DNA of 64,000 nucleotides. It comes from JBEDUK01 sp963781595. Lineage in GTDB: Bacteria; Actinomycetota; UBA4738. The notes below the pieces were generated by a model that saw only the letters and a program-made list of their open reading frames with translations, ran no database searches and was not told the origin of the DNA. Where the stretch lies: contig CAWAGG010000006.1 in NCBI GenBank assembly GCA_963781595.1, forward strand, positions 1,674,001 through 1,738,000. Direction: 5' to 3'. The stretch's first letter is position 1; every line of letters starts with the position of its first letter. Both the position numbers and the translations under genes were made by a program. Shown one piece after another: positions 25,788 through 35,073 of the stretch.

Positions 25788-26078
25788 TCAGGTCGCCATG
25801 GCCTGGAGGCACTCGGACATCTCGACGACCGGGTAGCCTTCGATCGTGCTGATGCCGAGGGCCTCGATGCGCGTCCGGGCCTTCCGCGCGCAGATCCTGT
25901 CGGGGTAGGTCGCCACCGAGACGAACCGATAGGGCCCGCCGTTGAAGGCCCAGATGCCCTCCGTCGTGCCGCCGAAGGATCCCACGATCCGCATGATCTG
26001 CGCCGCGCGATCATCGTCGCCCTCGGGTCCGTCCGGCTCTTCCGCTGAGACCCGGATCAAGGTCACGTTCCGTTCCAC
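25788..26078 (-). CDS. Small protein, possibly GYD-like
   Basis: About 96 residues starting at GTG 26078, with GAAGGGGGA just upstream; the open frame continues to 26996, but that part is antisense to the next gene. The sequence (AAQIMRIVGSFGGTTEGIWAF, then GPYRFVSVATYPD) has a ferredoxin-like beta-alpha-beta pattern reminiscent of GYD-domain proteins. The family is not certain and the role is unknown. Confidence 0.6.
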   Translation of the reverse strand: MERNVTLIRVSAEEPDGPEGDDDRAAQIMRIVGSFGGTTEGIWAFNGGPYRFVSVATYPDRICARKARTRIEALGISTIEGYPVVEMSECLQAMAT

Positions 26079-26195
26079 GGGTCCCCCTTCCGACTCGGCC
26101 CACGGCGCACATCCCCGCCGTCGGTTCGACCTTAGCGGGATGCTCGATACCCTTGGAGGGCCGAAGGACACTCCGTCTCCGGGACGAGGCCGACC

Positions 26196-26948
26196 GTGAC
26201 CAAGGTGGAGGACTACCGACGCGAGCTCGAGGCTCTGGATGACTGGGAGCCGTTCCTCCTCGCCGGGTCCGGACTCCCGGGGCCGAGGGGGAACATCGAG
26301 CTCGGCCAGGCGGCGGCCGACGTCGGCACGCCGGAGCGGTTCGATCGTCTCCTGCGATGGACCCCCGACCGTGCGCCGGTCGGGTCGCGGGAGGAGTTCC
26401 TGGCGTTCTGCGGAACCGTCGGCCTCGGCCGGCTGGCGGCAGAGGGCAACGCGGACGTGCTTCCCAGGCTGCGGGAGCTGGCCTCGGATCCGAGGTGGCG
26501 GGTCCGCGAGGGGGTCGCGATGGCGCTCCAGCGCCTCGGCGCCGTCGACATGGAGGCGCTCCTGGGCGAGATGCACGCGTGGGCGGAGGGGAACGACTAC
26601 GAGCGGCGCGCGGCCGCGGCGGCGCTCTGCGAGCCGGTCCTCCTGCGGCGCGAGGAGGACGTTCGCGACGTCCTCGGGATCCTCGATGGGATCACGGCGG
26701 ACCTGTCGCGCTCGGCCGATCGCAGGAGCGACGGGTTCCGGGCGCTCCGGAAGGGCTTGGCGTACTGCTGGAGCGTCGCCGTCGCGGCGGCACCGGCAGC
26801 CGGCCGCCCCCTGATGGAGCGGTGGATGCGCAGCGACGATCCGGATGTCCGGTGGGTGATGAAGCTGAACCTCTCGAAGAAGCGACTCGCGGCGGCCGGG
26901 GCGGACTGGGTCGCTGCGTGGCAGACGAGGCTCGCCGCGGGTGGCTGA
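26196..26948 (+). CDS. HEAT-repeat-like protein
   Basis: A 250-residue, wholly helical protein starting at GTG. Repeats of the form VLPRLRELASDPRWRVREGVAMALQ and LMERWMRSDDPDVRWVMKLNL match HEAT-like helical pairs with the D-x-R-W-x-V signature. Such proteins bind other proteins or nucleic acids (DNA alkylation-repair AlkD is a relative); nothing here shows a catalytic site. It stands alone. Confidence 0.75.
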   Translation: MTKVEDYRRELEALDDWEPFLLAGSGLPGPRGNIELGQAAADVGTPERFDRLLRWTPDRAPVGSREEFLAFCGTVGLGRLAAEGNADVLPRLRELASDPRWRVREGVAMALQRLGAVDMEALLGEMHAWAEGNDYERRAAAAALCEPVLLRREEDVRDVLGILDGITADLSRSADRRSDGFRALRKGLAYCWSVAVAAAPAAGRPLMERWMRSDDPDVRWVMKLNLSKKRLAAAGADWVAAWQTRLAAGG

Positions 26949-27093
26949 ACCATCGCCGCGCAGGACGACGTCCCGAGAGCCAGGACGGGCGGTCATCGCT
27001 GGGCTTCGAGGCGTGGGCAGCGGACCCGGCCAGCCAGCCCAGATCGCGGCTCCGTCGCGTCCCGTGCGCCGATCCCCGGCGTGAGGTGGTGCG

Positions 27094-27711
27094 TCACCTC
27101 GGCTGCGATCTTGCCGGCGGTTCCCCGCGAGGCACCGCCAGCCCGAGTCGATCGAGTTCGACCCGTGCGAGCGTCTCGTAGCGGCCCTGCCGGATGTCCT
27201 CCCAGGGGTCCGCGGAGATCGCGCGCAGGTCTCGGTACGAGAGGTCGTCGACCGCCTGGAGCGCGAGGTATTCCCAGACGCCGGGGTCGTTCGCCGTCAA
27301 CGCGGCGCGCAAGGCGGCGCGCTCGCGTTCGACCCCGACGCGAAGGGGGATCCAGACGGCGAGCACCGGCAGGGTCGGGAGCAGGGCGAGGAGGATGCCG
27401 ACGGCGAGCGCGGCCTTCCACACCGCCGCCTTGCCGTTGCGGCCCTGCTGCGCCGTCGATGCGCCGAGCGCGTCGATCTTGTCCGCCACGGCGCCGATGC
27501 TCCCGCCGATGATCGGCGTATCCGCCAACCCGCCGATCGCGTCGCCGACCCCCGAGACGCTGTCGCCGGCGCTGATCAGGCCGTCTCCCAGCGTCCCGAG
27601 ATGGTTGATGCGCTTCGTCGCCGCGATCCCGAGCAGCAGGCAGAGCACCACCCACCCGATCACCAGGCAGTCGATCACCACGATCCGCCGGTGGCTCATC
27701 CGCTGGAGCAT
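27094..27711 (-). CDS. Two-helix membrane protein of unknown function
   Basis: About 205 residues from the ATG at 27711, which has GGAGGG 7 bases upstream. Helix 1 (VVIDCLVIGWVVLCLLLGIA) and helix 2 (ALAVGILLALLPTLPVLAVWIPL) flank an external loop of about 75 residues rich in Gly, Ala and Asp. The cytoplasmic C-terminus (YETLARVELDRLGLAVPR) is soluble. Many actinobacteria have similar uncharacterised proteins; I do not recognise a named family. Confidence 0.7.
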   Translation of the reverse strand: MLQRMSHRRIVVIDCLVIGWVVLCLLLGIAATKRINHLGTLGDGLISAGDSVSGVGDAIGGLADTPIIGGSIGAVADKIDALGASTAQQGRNGKAAVWKAALAVGILLALLPTLPVLAVWIPLRVGVERERAALRAALTANDPGVWEYLALQAVDDLSYRDLRAISADPWEDIRQGRYETLARVELDRLGLAVPRGEPPARSQPR

Positions 27712-27839
27712 GCCGTGGCCCTCCATCCGGTCCGCCCGGATCCGAGCCGGGACGCCGAGCCATCAGCGATCGATGGCGCCGCCGTGATAGTAGATGAGGT
27801 CGACCGAACCACCGGAGGGCCGAGCACCGAGGAGGTGCG

Positions 27840-28850
27840 GTGGCAGAGCACCCCGAGCCGTGGGTCGAGCTGTCGAGGATGGCCGACCTGATCACGCCCA
27901 TGGCGGTTCGCGTGGCGGCCACCCTCCGGGTCTCCGACCGCATCGCTTCGGGCCCGCGGACCGCGTCGCAGCTCGCCGAGGAGGTCGACGCCGACGGCGA
28001 CGCGCTCGAGCGGCTGCTGCGGCACCTCGCCCACGTCGGTGTCGTGGATCGCGATGCCTCGGGCCGGTACACGCTCGCACCCCGAGGTGAAGCGCTCCGT
28101 GACGATCACGCGTACGGGCTGCGTGCGAGGTTCGACATCGAAGGCGCGATCGGTCGCGCGGACCTGTCGTTCGTCCAGCTGCTGCACAGCGTGCGCACGG
28201 GCGAACCCGCCTTCCCGCAGCAGTTCGGCCGCCCCTTCTGGGACGACCTCTCCTCGGACGTCCGACGCTCGACGTCGTTCGCCGACGAGATGGGCGCCGA
28301 CGCGACCGAGTGGGCGCGCGCCATCGTGCCGGCCTTCGACTGGGGTTCGCTCGGGCACGTCGTCGACGTCGGTGGCGGGAACGGATCGCTGCTGGTGGCC
28401 CTGCTGAACGCGCACCCGGACCTGCGTGGCACGGTCGTCGAGCTGCCGGTTCCCGCCGACGAGGCTCGCGGGGTGTTCGCCCGGGCCGGTCTCGCCGACC
28501 GGGCCGACGCGGTGGCCGGAAGCTTCTTCGATCCGCTGCCGGCCGGTGCGCGCGGCTACCTGCTCTCGGCGGTCCTGCACAACTGGGACGACGAGCGGGC
28601 GCGTGCGATCCTCCGTCGGTGCGCGGAGGCGGCGGGCGCCGACAGCTCGGTGTTCGTCATCGAGAAGACCGGCGCGGACGGCCGCTCGTGGAGCACGGCG
28701 ATGGATCTGCGGGGCTTGGCGTACTTCGGCGGGCGGGAACGCGGGCTCGACGAGCTGACGATCCTGGCGGGAGACGCGGGGCTCCGCGTGGCGGCCGTGC
28801 ACCCCGCCGGCGACACGCCGGTCGTCCAACTCCGCGCCGGCGAAGGCTGA
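27840..28850 (+). CDS. O-methyltransferase-like SAM-dependent methyltransferase
   Basis: A 336-residue protein starting at GTG with GAGGAGG close upstream. The N-terminal winged-helix dimerisation domain (ASQLAEEVDADGDALERLLRHL) and the catalytic fold (VVDVGGGNGSLLVALL, then LLSAVLHNWDDERARAIL) match the plant/caffeate-type O-methyltransferase family, which includes many antibiotic and pigment tailoring enzymes. VLHNWDD is the family signature. No biosynthetic partners lie next to it. Confidence 0.9.
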   Translation: MAEHPEPWVELSRMADLITPMAVRVAATLRVSDRIASGPRTASQLAEEVDADGDALERLLRHLAHVGVVDRDASGRYTLAPRGEALRDDHAYGLRARFDIEGAIGRADLSFVQLLHSVRTGEPAFPQQFGRPFWDDLSSDVRRSTSFADEMGADATEWARAIVPAFDWGSLGHVVDVGGGNGSLLVALLNAHPDLRGTVVELPVPADEARGVFARAGLADRADAVAGSFFDPLPAGARGYLLSAVLHNWDDERARAILRRCAEAAGADSSVFVIEKTGADGRSWSTAMDLRGLAYFGGRERGLDELTILAGDAGLRVAAVHPAGDTPVVQLRAGEG

Positions 28851-28983
28851 CCGGGTTCCTCTCAGGAAGGAGACCGCGGACGGCGAACGGCACGCTGTCG
28901 GAGACGCCGCTACACGGCGACATCCGACTATCGGGGCGACGCCGGCTGTCGTGGCGGCCGGGCGCCACGCGGCTCGGGCGCCC

Positions 28984-29292
28984 TCAATCGGCGAGCACGC
29001 GGAGCTGCACGCTGAACCGGTCCGTCGCGTCCTGCTCCCAGCTCCGCCGCTGCTGGAGTTGGAGCGTCACGACCCCGGGCCGAACCGCTTCGAACCCGAG
29101 GATCCGGTTGCCCCCCGCCCCTCGCGGTTCATCCGCGCCGTCGTAGCGATCGTCGGTCTGCTGGAGCTCGGGAGGCAGCGCGTCGACGTGCCACCGGTAC
29201 CCGGTCGTCGGACGCTCCGGCAACGTGATCTCGATCCGCTCGCCGACCCGCACGGGATGCTCCGAGCCCGCATCCTGATACCGCAGCTCCAT
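28984..29292 (-). CDS. Chagasin-like cysteine-protease inhibitor (I42 family)
   Basis: About 102 residues from the ATG at 29292. The three inhibitory loops of chagasin are recognisable: RPTTGYRW (residues 27-34, usually NPTTGYxW), GAGGNR (58-63) and RRSWE (82-86, usually RPW-like). I42 proteins plug the active site of papain-family proteases. No export signal is visible unless an upstream start is used. A papain-family protease gene begins 121 bases away on the other strand, so the two share one promoter region. Confidence 0.8.
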   Translation of the reverse strand: MELRYQDAGSEHPVRVGERIEITLPERPTTGYRWHVDALPPELQQTDDRYDGADEPRGAGGNRILGFEAVRPGVVTLQLQQRRSWEQDATDRFSVQLRVLAD

Positions 29293-29413
29293 GCCGCGGC
29301 GAAGTCTACCCAAATCGACGACACCGGCGTATCGTGGCCGACCTGGGCGATCCGGGCAGATCGCCCACGGGGCCGGCGCAGCCGCCCAACCTGCGCCGGA
29401 AGGGAGGTGTCGG

Positions 29414-30193
29414 ATGGGCACGTTCAGCGTCGGGGTCCTCGACTCCGGGTTCGTCTACGTGAAGTTCGACGAGGTCGCCCGGGAGGGCGCGCGTCTCGGC
29501 CGCCACCTGTGGCTGGACGGCCGCAGCGTCGCCCACATGATCGAGAACAGCGTCGAGGCGATGGGTCACCACTACCAGTCCCAGGAGTGGGAACGCGTGC
29601 TCGGCATCCTCGACCAGGGCCAGCTCGGCTCGTGCACGGGGAACGCCGGAACCGGGGCCCTCGGGACGGAGCCGTTCTACACCGCCGTCGGAAAGGGGGT
29701 CCTGCCGGCGCCCGACGACACGGCCGGCGCGGAGGACTTCGCCGTCCAGCTGTACGCGGACGCCACCGTCATCGACGGCTATCCCGGTGTGTACCCGCCC
29801 GATGACACGGGGTCCTCGGGGCTCGCGATCTGCAAGGTCCTCAAGCACCGTGGAGCCATCCCGAAGTACCGGTGGGCCCGGTCGGCCTACGGCTTCGTCC
29901 GCCTGCTGCAGGACGGACCGGTGTTGCAGGGCATGCCCTGGTACAACGCGTTCTTCGACCCGGACGGTGACGGGTTCATCGACTCGGATCCGTACTGGTC
30001 GAGCAGCGGGCTGGCCGGCGGTCACGAGGTCGAGGCGCTGGGCGTCGAGCTGGACGACAACGACGTCCTCGACAGCGTGATCCTCTACGCGAACAGCTGG
30101 AGCGAGAGCTGGGGCGACGCGGGCCGGTTCAGGATGCGGCTGCGGACGTACGAAGCGATGCACAACGTCGACCTCAAGCAGTTCGTGATCTGA
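29414..30193 (+). CDS. C1 papain-family cysteine protease
   Basis: A 259-residue protein with AGGGAGGTG 4 bases before the ATG. The catalytic set is complete: Gln68 and Cys74 in LDQGQLGSCTGNAG, His204 in AGGHEVEALG and Asn227 in YANSWSESWGDAGRF. The 60 residues before the active-site region are too short for a classical propeptide and no signal peptide is visible, so it may be cytoplasmic. A chagasin-like inhibitor is encoded divergently, which suggests the pair is regulated together. Confidence 0.88.
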   Translation: MGTFSVGVLDSGFVYVKFDEVAREGARLGRHLWLDGRSVAHMIENSVEAMGHHYQSQEWERVLGILDQGQLGSCTGNAGTGALGTEPFYTAVGKGVLPAPDDTAGAEDFAVQLYADATVIDGYPGVYPPDDTGSSGLAICKVLKHRGAIPKYRWARSAYGFVRLLQDGPVLQGMPWYNAFFDPDGDGFIDSDPYWSSSGLAGGHEVEALGVELDDNDVLDSVILYANSWSESWGDAGRFRMRLRTYEAMHNVDLKQFVI

Positions 30194-30264
30194 GGCCAGG
30201 CGCGCGCCATCGCCTGCAGGCGCCTTGCGTGGCAAGGGTGAGCGCATGTAGCCTCCCGGCCTCG

Positions 30265-31184
30265 ATGGGGTTCGTCCAGCCGCAGTTCGGGATCTTCGCG
30301 CAGGGGACGCTCGCGCATCACTTCCTGGAATTCGACCTCCGTGGCGGCGTCACGCCGACGCAGGCCGTCGCGTCGTTCCGCCGTCTCCGGGCGCCAGAGG
30401 TTTCCGCCGGTGGGGTGAACCTCGTGATCGCGTTCCGGCCCGAGGTGTGGCGACAGGTCGCGCCGACGCACGCCCCCGCGTCGATGGAAGCGTTCACCGA
30501 GATCGTTGGGCCGGACGGCCGGAAGGCGCCGGCCACCCAGCACGACGCGTGGATGTGGATCTCCGGCGGCGCACCCGACGTGACGTTCGACCACGCCCGG
30601 GCGGCGGCGCGGACGGTCGGCGACGTCGCGAAGCTCGCGGCCGAGCAGGCGGGCTTCACGTACCACGAGGGCCGGGACATCACCGGGTTCGTGGACGGCA
30701 CCGCGAACCCACCGGTGCGCCGCGCCGCGGACGTCGCGCTGGTTCCCGGGGGGAGCCGGGCGAGGGAGGTAGCCACGTCATCGCGATGCGGTGGGTCCAC
30801 AACCTCGCCGCGTTCCACCGGCTGCCCGTCCCAGACCAGGAGCGCGTCATCGGTCGGACGAAGCCGGACAGCGTCGAGTTCAGCGACGACGAGAAGCCCG
30901 AGGATGCGCACATCGCGCGCGTCGAGGTCGAGGTCGACCGCCAGGAGCTCGAGATCTTCCGCCGGAGCGTCCCGTACGGGAACGTGCGGGAGCACGGCCT
31001 GTACTTCGTCGCGTTCAGCGCCGATCCCGGGCGCTTCGACCGGATGCTCGCTCGCATGTTCGGGACCGATAGGGACGGGATCCACGATCGTCTGACGGAC
31101 TTCTCGCACCCGGTGAGCGGCGGGTATTACTTCGCGCCATCGCTGAACGCCCTCAACGAACTGGCCGGCCCCGAGGACGACTGA
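30265..31184 (+). pseudogene. Dye-decolorizing peroxidase (DyP), frameshifted
   Basis: The N-terminal half (to about 30745) contains the DyP signature GFVDGTANP (GxxDG). The C-terminal half is in another frame and has VIAMRWVHNLAAFHRLPV and VIGRTKPDSVEFSDDE, the heme-side part of the family. The switch lies at a run of six G at 30748-30753; one extra G would restore VPGGEPGEGGSHV. It is either a single-base deletion in a homopolymer (real or a sequencing error) or a disrupted gene. Intact, it would be a heme peroxidase. Confidence 0.85.
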
Positions 31185-31326
31185 CCCAAACTCGTGAGCG
31201 CGGACATCCTGACGAGATGGCCGGTCGCGGTCGAGATCGAGGTTCGGCCCGAGGACGTCGGCGCTCCGGGAAGAGCTGATCGCGATGGAGGCGAACGCCC
31301 GGCACTACGGCTGAACGCAGCTTCGG

Positions 31327-32598
31327 CTACGCGGCGACGAACGTCTCCCACCAGCGCAGCAGCCGTTCGCGCTGGTGGCCGGGGACCATCACGATGTGGT
31401 TCCCGAGCGGTGAGGAGAGCAGCTCGCGCACGTCCGATCCGATCAGGCGAACGTCCAGCTGCGTTCGGCACAGGTCGTCGCGCGCCTGGGTCCGCAGGCC
31501 GTCGCCCTCCGCGATCCACAGGTCCCGCATGTCCGCCCCGCCGATCCGGATGAGCGTGACCGGACCCGGCGCCAGGTCCCCTTCGATCCCGACGCTCAGT
31601 CCGGACTCGAAGTGCGTGCGGACCCGGTACGAGCTGACGCCCGTGAGCGGCACGGTGCAGTGCGCCAGGCGAACCACGTTCAGCGTCGGGTCGATCTGCG
31701 CGGGGTTCGCCATCCATGGGAGTGTGCCGAGGAGCCGCCGCACCCAGAGCATCGCGACGGTGCTGACGAGGTCGCCCTCGCACCCGGCCACGACGCCGTC
31801 GTCGTTCAGCTGCGCGAACGCGAGACAGCTCGACGTGTTCAGCTCCCGGATCAGGTCGAAGCACCGGACCGCGATCGCGTCGAGCCGCTCGCGTTCGACG
31901 ATCGCTCGGAGCGCGGGATAGACGCTTGCCGCGTCCAGGATCTGCGGCTCGCCGGGTCCGGACACCGCGACCCGAACCGCCGTCCCCATCGCGCCGGCGG
32001 CGAACGACCCCGCGAGCGAGACGGCCCGCTCCGTGAGCTCGAGCGGCGCGTCGAGGATCGAAGCCCCGAGGTCGATCGGGACGACCTCAGGCCCCCACGC
32101 ATCGCGGACCGTCGCACCGGACGGACTGCTCGCGACGAGCCAGTCGGACGGGTCCCCGACGAGCCCGATCCTGGCCCGGCGGAGCTCCCGCCACGTCGTG
32201 GCATCGTGCACGGCGTCCTCGACGACCCGGATCTCCCCGGCGTCGTGCGCGTCGCGTACGTAGACGATCCGGCCCCGCCCGCGCAGCTGATGGATCCGGG
32301 CGAGGGCCTCCATCGCCGCGGGCAACGAGTTCTGCCCCGGGTGGGCGACGATGATCGCCGGCGCCCCCGCCTCGGCCCGCTGGATCGCCTCCCATGCTGA
32401 GAGCGCGCTGCGCTCGGTGCCCCCGGTCAACGCGACCATGACGAGTGGTTCGCCCGCGACGACCGCCCCGTCGGCGTCCGGGGCGACCTCGTGACCACCG
32501 ATCGATCCGAGCGCCACCTCGACCGGATCTCGGAGCCGTGCGAGCGCGGCTCCCTCGTGCATCGGCGAGGCCAGGAACAAGTACCCGAATCGATCCAT
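31327..32598 (-). CDS. L-fucose/L-arabinose-isomerase-family protein
   Basis: About 423 residues from the ATG at 32598, with GAGGAGG 7 bases upstream. The C-terminal half has MLWVRRLLGTLPWMANPAQ and RLAHCTVPLTGVSSY, the substrate-binding and metal region of FucI/AraA-like isomerases. The N-terminal Rossmann-like part is divergent. Members interconvert aldose and ketose sugars using a divalent metal, but many actinobacterial homologues have unknown substrates. Bases 31185-31326 hold only a scrap that could be a decayed end of another gene. Confidence 0.75.
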   Translation of the reverse strand: MDRFGYLFLASPMHEGAALARLRDPVEVALGSIGGHEVAPDADGAVVAGEPLVMVALTGGTERSALSAWEAIQRAEAGAPAIIVAHPGQNSLPAAMEALARIHQLRGRGRIVYVRDAHDAGEIRVVEDAVHDATTWRELRRARIGLVGDPSDWLVASSPSGATVRDAWGPEVVPIDLGASILDAPLELTERAVSLAGSFAAGAMGTAVRVAVSGPGEPQILDAASVYPALRAIVERERLDAIAVRCFDLIRELNTSSCLAFAQLNDDGVVAGCEGDLVSTVAMLWVRRLLGTLPWMANPAQIDPTLNVVRLAHCTVPLTGVSSYRVRTHFESGLSVGIEGDLAPGPVTLIRIGGADMRDLWIAEGDGLRTQARDDLCRTQLDVRLIGSDVRELLSSPLGNHIVMVPGHQRERLLRWWETFVAA

Positions 32599-32827
32599 CT
32601 CGGAGCCTCCTCGTGCTGACGATCGCCACTGCAGCACGGCGGCGGCGCGTGCACACCGGCAGAACGGCCCCGACCCGCACCGCCGTCCGGCCCAGGGCGC
32701 GCCGAACGGAGGCCGCCGACTGCCGCGGTGGTCCCGCTGTCAGGGTGCCGGCCGGCCCTGCGGTCGAGCGGCGACCGGGCGTACGGTGACCGGCGGAGCA
32801 GCCTGACCACGGAAGGAGGAGGCAGGC

Positions 32828-33289
32828 ATGGCCTACGAGATCGAACTGCGGGAGTTGCCGGTCCAACCGACCGTCGTGATCCGCGCGACCGCTTCGCCAT
32901 CGAAGCTTCCGGCGCTGTTCGGCGAATCGATCGGCGCGCTCCACGGGTACCTCGCGTCGCTCGGGATCCAACCGGCGGGCCCGCCCTTCGCGAGGTACTT
33001 CGAGTTCCGCGAGGATTCGATCGACCTGGAGATCGGGCTCCCGGTGCCGGCTGCGGTCGCGGGCCTCGGGGACATCGAAGCGAGCGCGCTGCCGGCGGGT
33101 CGTGTCGCGTTGACCTGGCACATCGGGCCGTACGAGGCGCTCCCGGAGGCGTACGCCGCGATCGAAGCGTGGATCGCGGACCATGGCCTCGCGAGCGCCG
33201 GTCCGATATGGGAGGTCTACTGGTCGGACCCTCAGGCGGAGCCCGATCCCGCGCACTGGTGCACCCAGATGATGCAGCCGGTCGCGTGA
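32828..33289 (+). CDS. GyrI-like effector-binding protein
   Basis: A 153-residue stand-alone GyrI/SHS2-fold protein. MAYEIELRELPVQPTVVIRA is the usual first strand with the RE/V pattern; LTWHIGPYEALPEAYAAIEA and GPIWEVYWSDP are typical of the second repeat. These proteins bind small ligands, and in regulators such as Rob or BmrR the same domain senses drugs. AAGGAGGAGG lies just before the ATG. No DNA-binding domain is attached. Confidence 0.85.
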   Translation: MAYEIELRELPVQPTVVIRATASPSKLPALFGESIGALHGYLASLGIQPAGPPFARYFEFREDSIDLEIGLPVPAAVAGLGDIEASALPAGRVALTWHIGPYEALPEAYAAIEAWIADHGLASAGPIWEVYWSDPQAEPDPAHWCTQMMQPVA

Positions 33290-33313
33290 GGGGCACCCGC
33301 GGGCGCCGCTCGA

Positions 33314-33862
33314 TCAGGGCGGCGCGAGCGTGGTCCGAACCTCGACACCTGCCTTGACGACCCTCGTGACCGGGGTCCGTTCGGCGACGTCCGCCAGCCG
33401 GGTCCGCTGTGCCTCGTCGAGTTCCCCGACGAGCCGGATCTCGCGGCGCACCTCGCCGAGCGTCGCCACGTCTTCCGACACGTACGAGAGGCGAACGTGA
33501 ACGGCCTCGAGCGGCCACCCCTTGCGTTCGGCGTACATCCGGAGGGTCATGGCCGTGCACGACCCGAGCCCGGACAGCCAGAGCCCGAACGGGGACGGAC
33601 CGGTGTCCGCGCCACCGCCGCGTTGGGTCTCGTCGGAGGTCAGCCCGTGCCGGCCGCTGGTGACCTCGACCCGCCAAGGCGGGCCGTCGCTGACGGCCGT
33701 CGCGTCGCCGAACCGGTGCCGATCGTTCGCCGTGACGTCCTCCTTCTCCGGTCGCGGGCTGGGCGTCCAGCGGGGACCGCGTCCGCCGGAGCGTAGGCCA
33801 CGCGCGCGACCCCTGTCGAAGGTTCGCCCGCCTTCCTCGTTCGCGCGGGACGAACGGGCCAC
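33314..33862 (-). CDS. OsmC/Ohr-family peroxidase-like protein
   Basis: The C-terminal 140 residues match OsmC: SPFGLWLSGLGSCTAMTLRMYAERKGW with a cysteine in SCTA, then SYVSEDVATLGEVRREI and a final RVVKAGVEV. OsmC proteins reduce organic peroxides. The best homologous start would be at TANDRHRF, but the preceding codon is GTC, not a start. The nearest possible start is GTG at 33862, which adds an unusual 42-residue Arg-rich extension. A lost start codon or sequencing error is possible. Confidence 0.8.
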   Translation of the reverse strand: MARSSRANEEGGRTFDRGRARGLRSGGRGPRWTPSPRPEKEDVTANDRHRFGDATAVSDGPPWRVEVTSGRHGLTSDETQRGGGADTGPSPFGLWLSGLGSCTAMTLRMYAERKGWPLEAVHVRLSYVSEDVATLGEVRREIRLVGELDEAQRTRLADVAERTPVTRVVKAGVEVRTTLAPP

Positions 33863-33877
33863 CGTGGCGCCATCCGG

Positions 33878-34990
33878 TCAGGCGCCGGCGATCAGGTAGA
33901 TCGAGCCGGTCGACCAATCGCCCACGAGCAGTGCGCCGTCGGGTGTGACCGCCACGGGCAGCGGGTCCTTCAAACCGGTCAGGAACGTCGTGACGGTCCC
34001 CGTGTACGTCGAACCGGACCTGGTCAGCGCGACCCGCTGCACCTTCCCGAGCGCCCAGTCGGAGACCAGCGCGGACGTTCCCACCGAGGGACCGAGCTGG
34101 CCCGTCACGATCGCGACGCCGCCGGCGCCTGCGTGGGGATCGAGCTCGGCCGTCGGCTCGGGCACGCCGGCGCACGCGGCGCCAGCTTGCCCGTAGCAAT
34201 CGGGGAAGCCCAGATCGTCATCCTGGTTGACGACCGCGAGCGAGTCGGCGGGTGTCTTCGTGCCGAGGTCGTCGCGCTGGTTGATCGTCGCGAACAGGTC
34301 GGACGTGCCCGGGTAGAGCGTCAGACCGAACGCGTCGCGGACCCCGGTCGCGTAGATACGCAGATCGGTTCCGTCAGGCCGGAAGGACACGATCGTCGCA
34401 GCCCACGTCGACGACGGCACGCAGTGGTCGCACGTCGTGGAGACGCTCATCAGGATCCTGCCGCCCGGCGTGAGGACGAGGCCGGCGTTCGCCGCACCGG
34501 CGAGCGGGCCGTGGAGGATCGTGCGATGATGCGCGAAACGGGTTCCCTTCAGGCCGCTGTAGGTATCCACGCGACCGACCGACGCGACGTAGAGGGTGTC
34601 ACCGCGCCAGAGGAGCCCGAGCGGGCCGCGCACGCCCGAGATGACCTCGACCGGCGTCGCACCCTGTCCCTCGACGAGATAGACGCCGTCGTTCGTATGG
34701 TCCGTCGCCGCGGAGGTCGCCACCCACAGCCGGTCCCGGGCATCGAACGCGAACGCCGAGACGTTCCGCAGGCCGGTGGTGTACACGCTGGCTTCCAGCC
34801 CTACCGGACCCATCAACCGGGCGCCGATCGACACGAGCCCATCGCCCCCGCTCGGGGCCGAGGTCGAGCCCGACGCGGATGCGCACGCGGACGCGAGAAG
34901 GGCGAGGGTCAGCACCGCGCCGGTCGCCCGTGGGCGACGACCCGATCGAACCCGATCCACGCGCCTCCGGGCGCGCGCCTGCTCCGTCAT
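33878..34990 (-). CDS. Sorbosone/glucose-dehydrogenase-like lipoprotein
   Basis: A 370-residue beta-propeller protein. The N-terminal signal ends in LLASAC, a lipobox, so it should be anchored outside the membrane. Propeller blades include FAFDARDRLWVATSAATDHT, VRGPLGLLWRGDTLYVAS and GVRDAFGLTLYPGTSDLFAT, typical of the PQQ-dependent sugar dehydrogenase (GSDH/sorbosone) fold. Whether it binds PQQ and which sugar it oxidises is unknown. It may share transcription with the small secreted protein upstream. Confidence 0.8.
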   Translation of the reverse strand: MTEQARARRRVDRVRSGRRPRATGAVLTLALLASACASASGSTSAPSGGDGLVSIGARLMGPVGLEASVYTTGLRNVSAFAFDARDRLWVATSAATDHTNDGVYLVEGQGATPVEVISGVRGPLGLLWRGDTLYVASVGRVDTYSGLKGTRFAHHRTILHGPLAGAANAGLVLTPGGRILMSVSTTCDHCVPSSTWAATIVSFRPDGTDLRIYATGVRDAFGLTLYPGTSDLFATINQRDDLGTKTPADSLAVVNQDDDLGFPDCYGQAGAACAGVPEPTAELDPHAGAGGVAIVTGQLGPSVGTSALVSDWALGKVQRVALTRSGSTYTGTVTTFLTGLKDPLPVAVTPDGALLVGDWSTGSIYLIAGA

Positions 34991-35016
34991 CTGTGTCCTC
35001 CTCGTCCTTCACGCGC

Positions 35017-35055
35017 GGCGCGGCTCCCGCTTCGTTGGAAGGCGGGAGCCGCGCC
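35017..35055 (-). terminator. Strong hairpin between two minus-strand genes
   Basis: A perfect 14-bp stem (35017-35030 with 35042-35055) closes an 11-base loop. It lies between the small secreted protein and the lipoprotein downstream of it. No T-tract follows on the minus strand; the plus strand has TTCTTT after it. It may reduce read-through or protect the upstream mRNA end. Confidence 0.5.
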
Positions 35056-35073
35056 GTTCTTTGCATCGATGCC

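Noticed and set aside
30748..30753. Programmed frameshift in DyP
   Set aside because: There is a G-run but no family precedent for DyP frameshifting; a deletion or sequencing error is simpler.
31195..31326. A short coding scrap between DyP and the isomerase-like gene
   Set aside because: The pieces (VEIEVRPEDVG, then EELIAMEANARHYG in another frame) are too short and broken to name.
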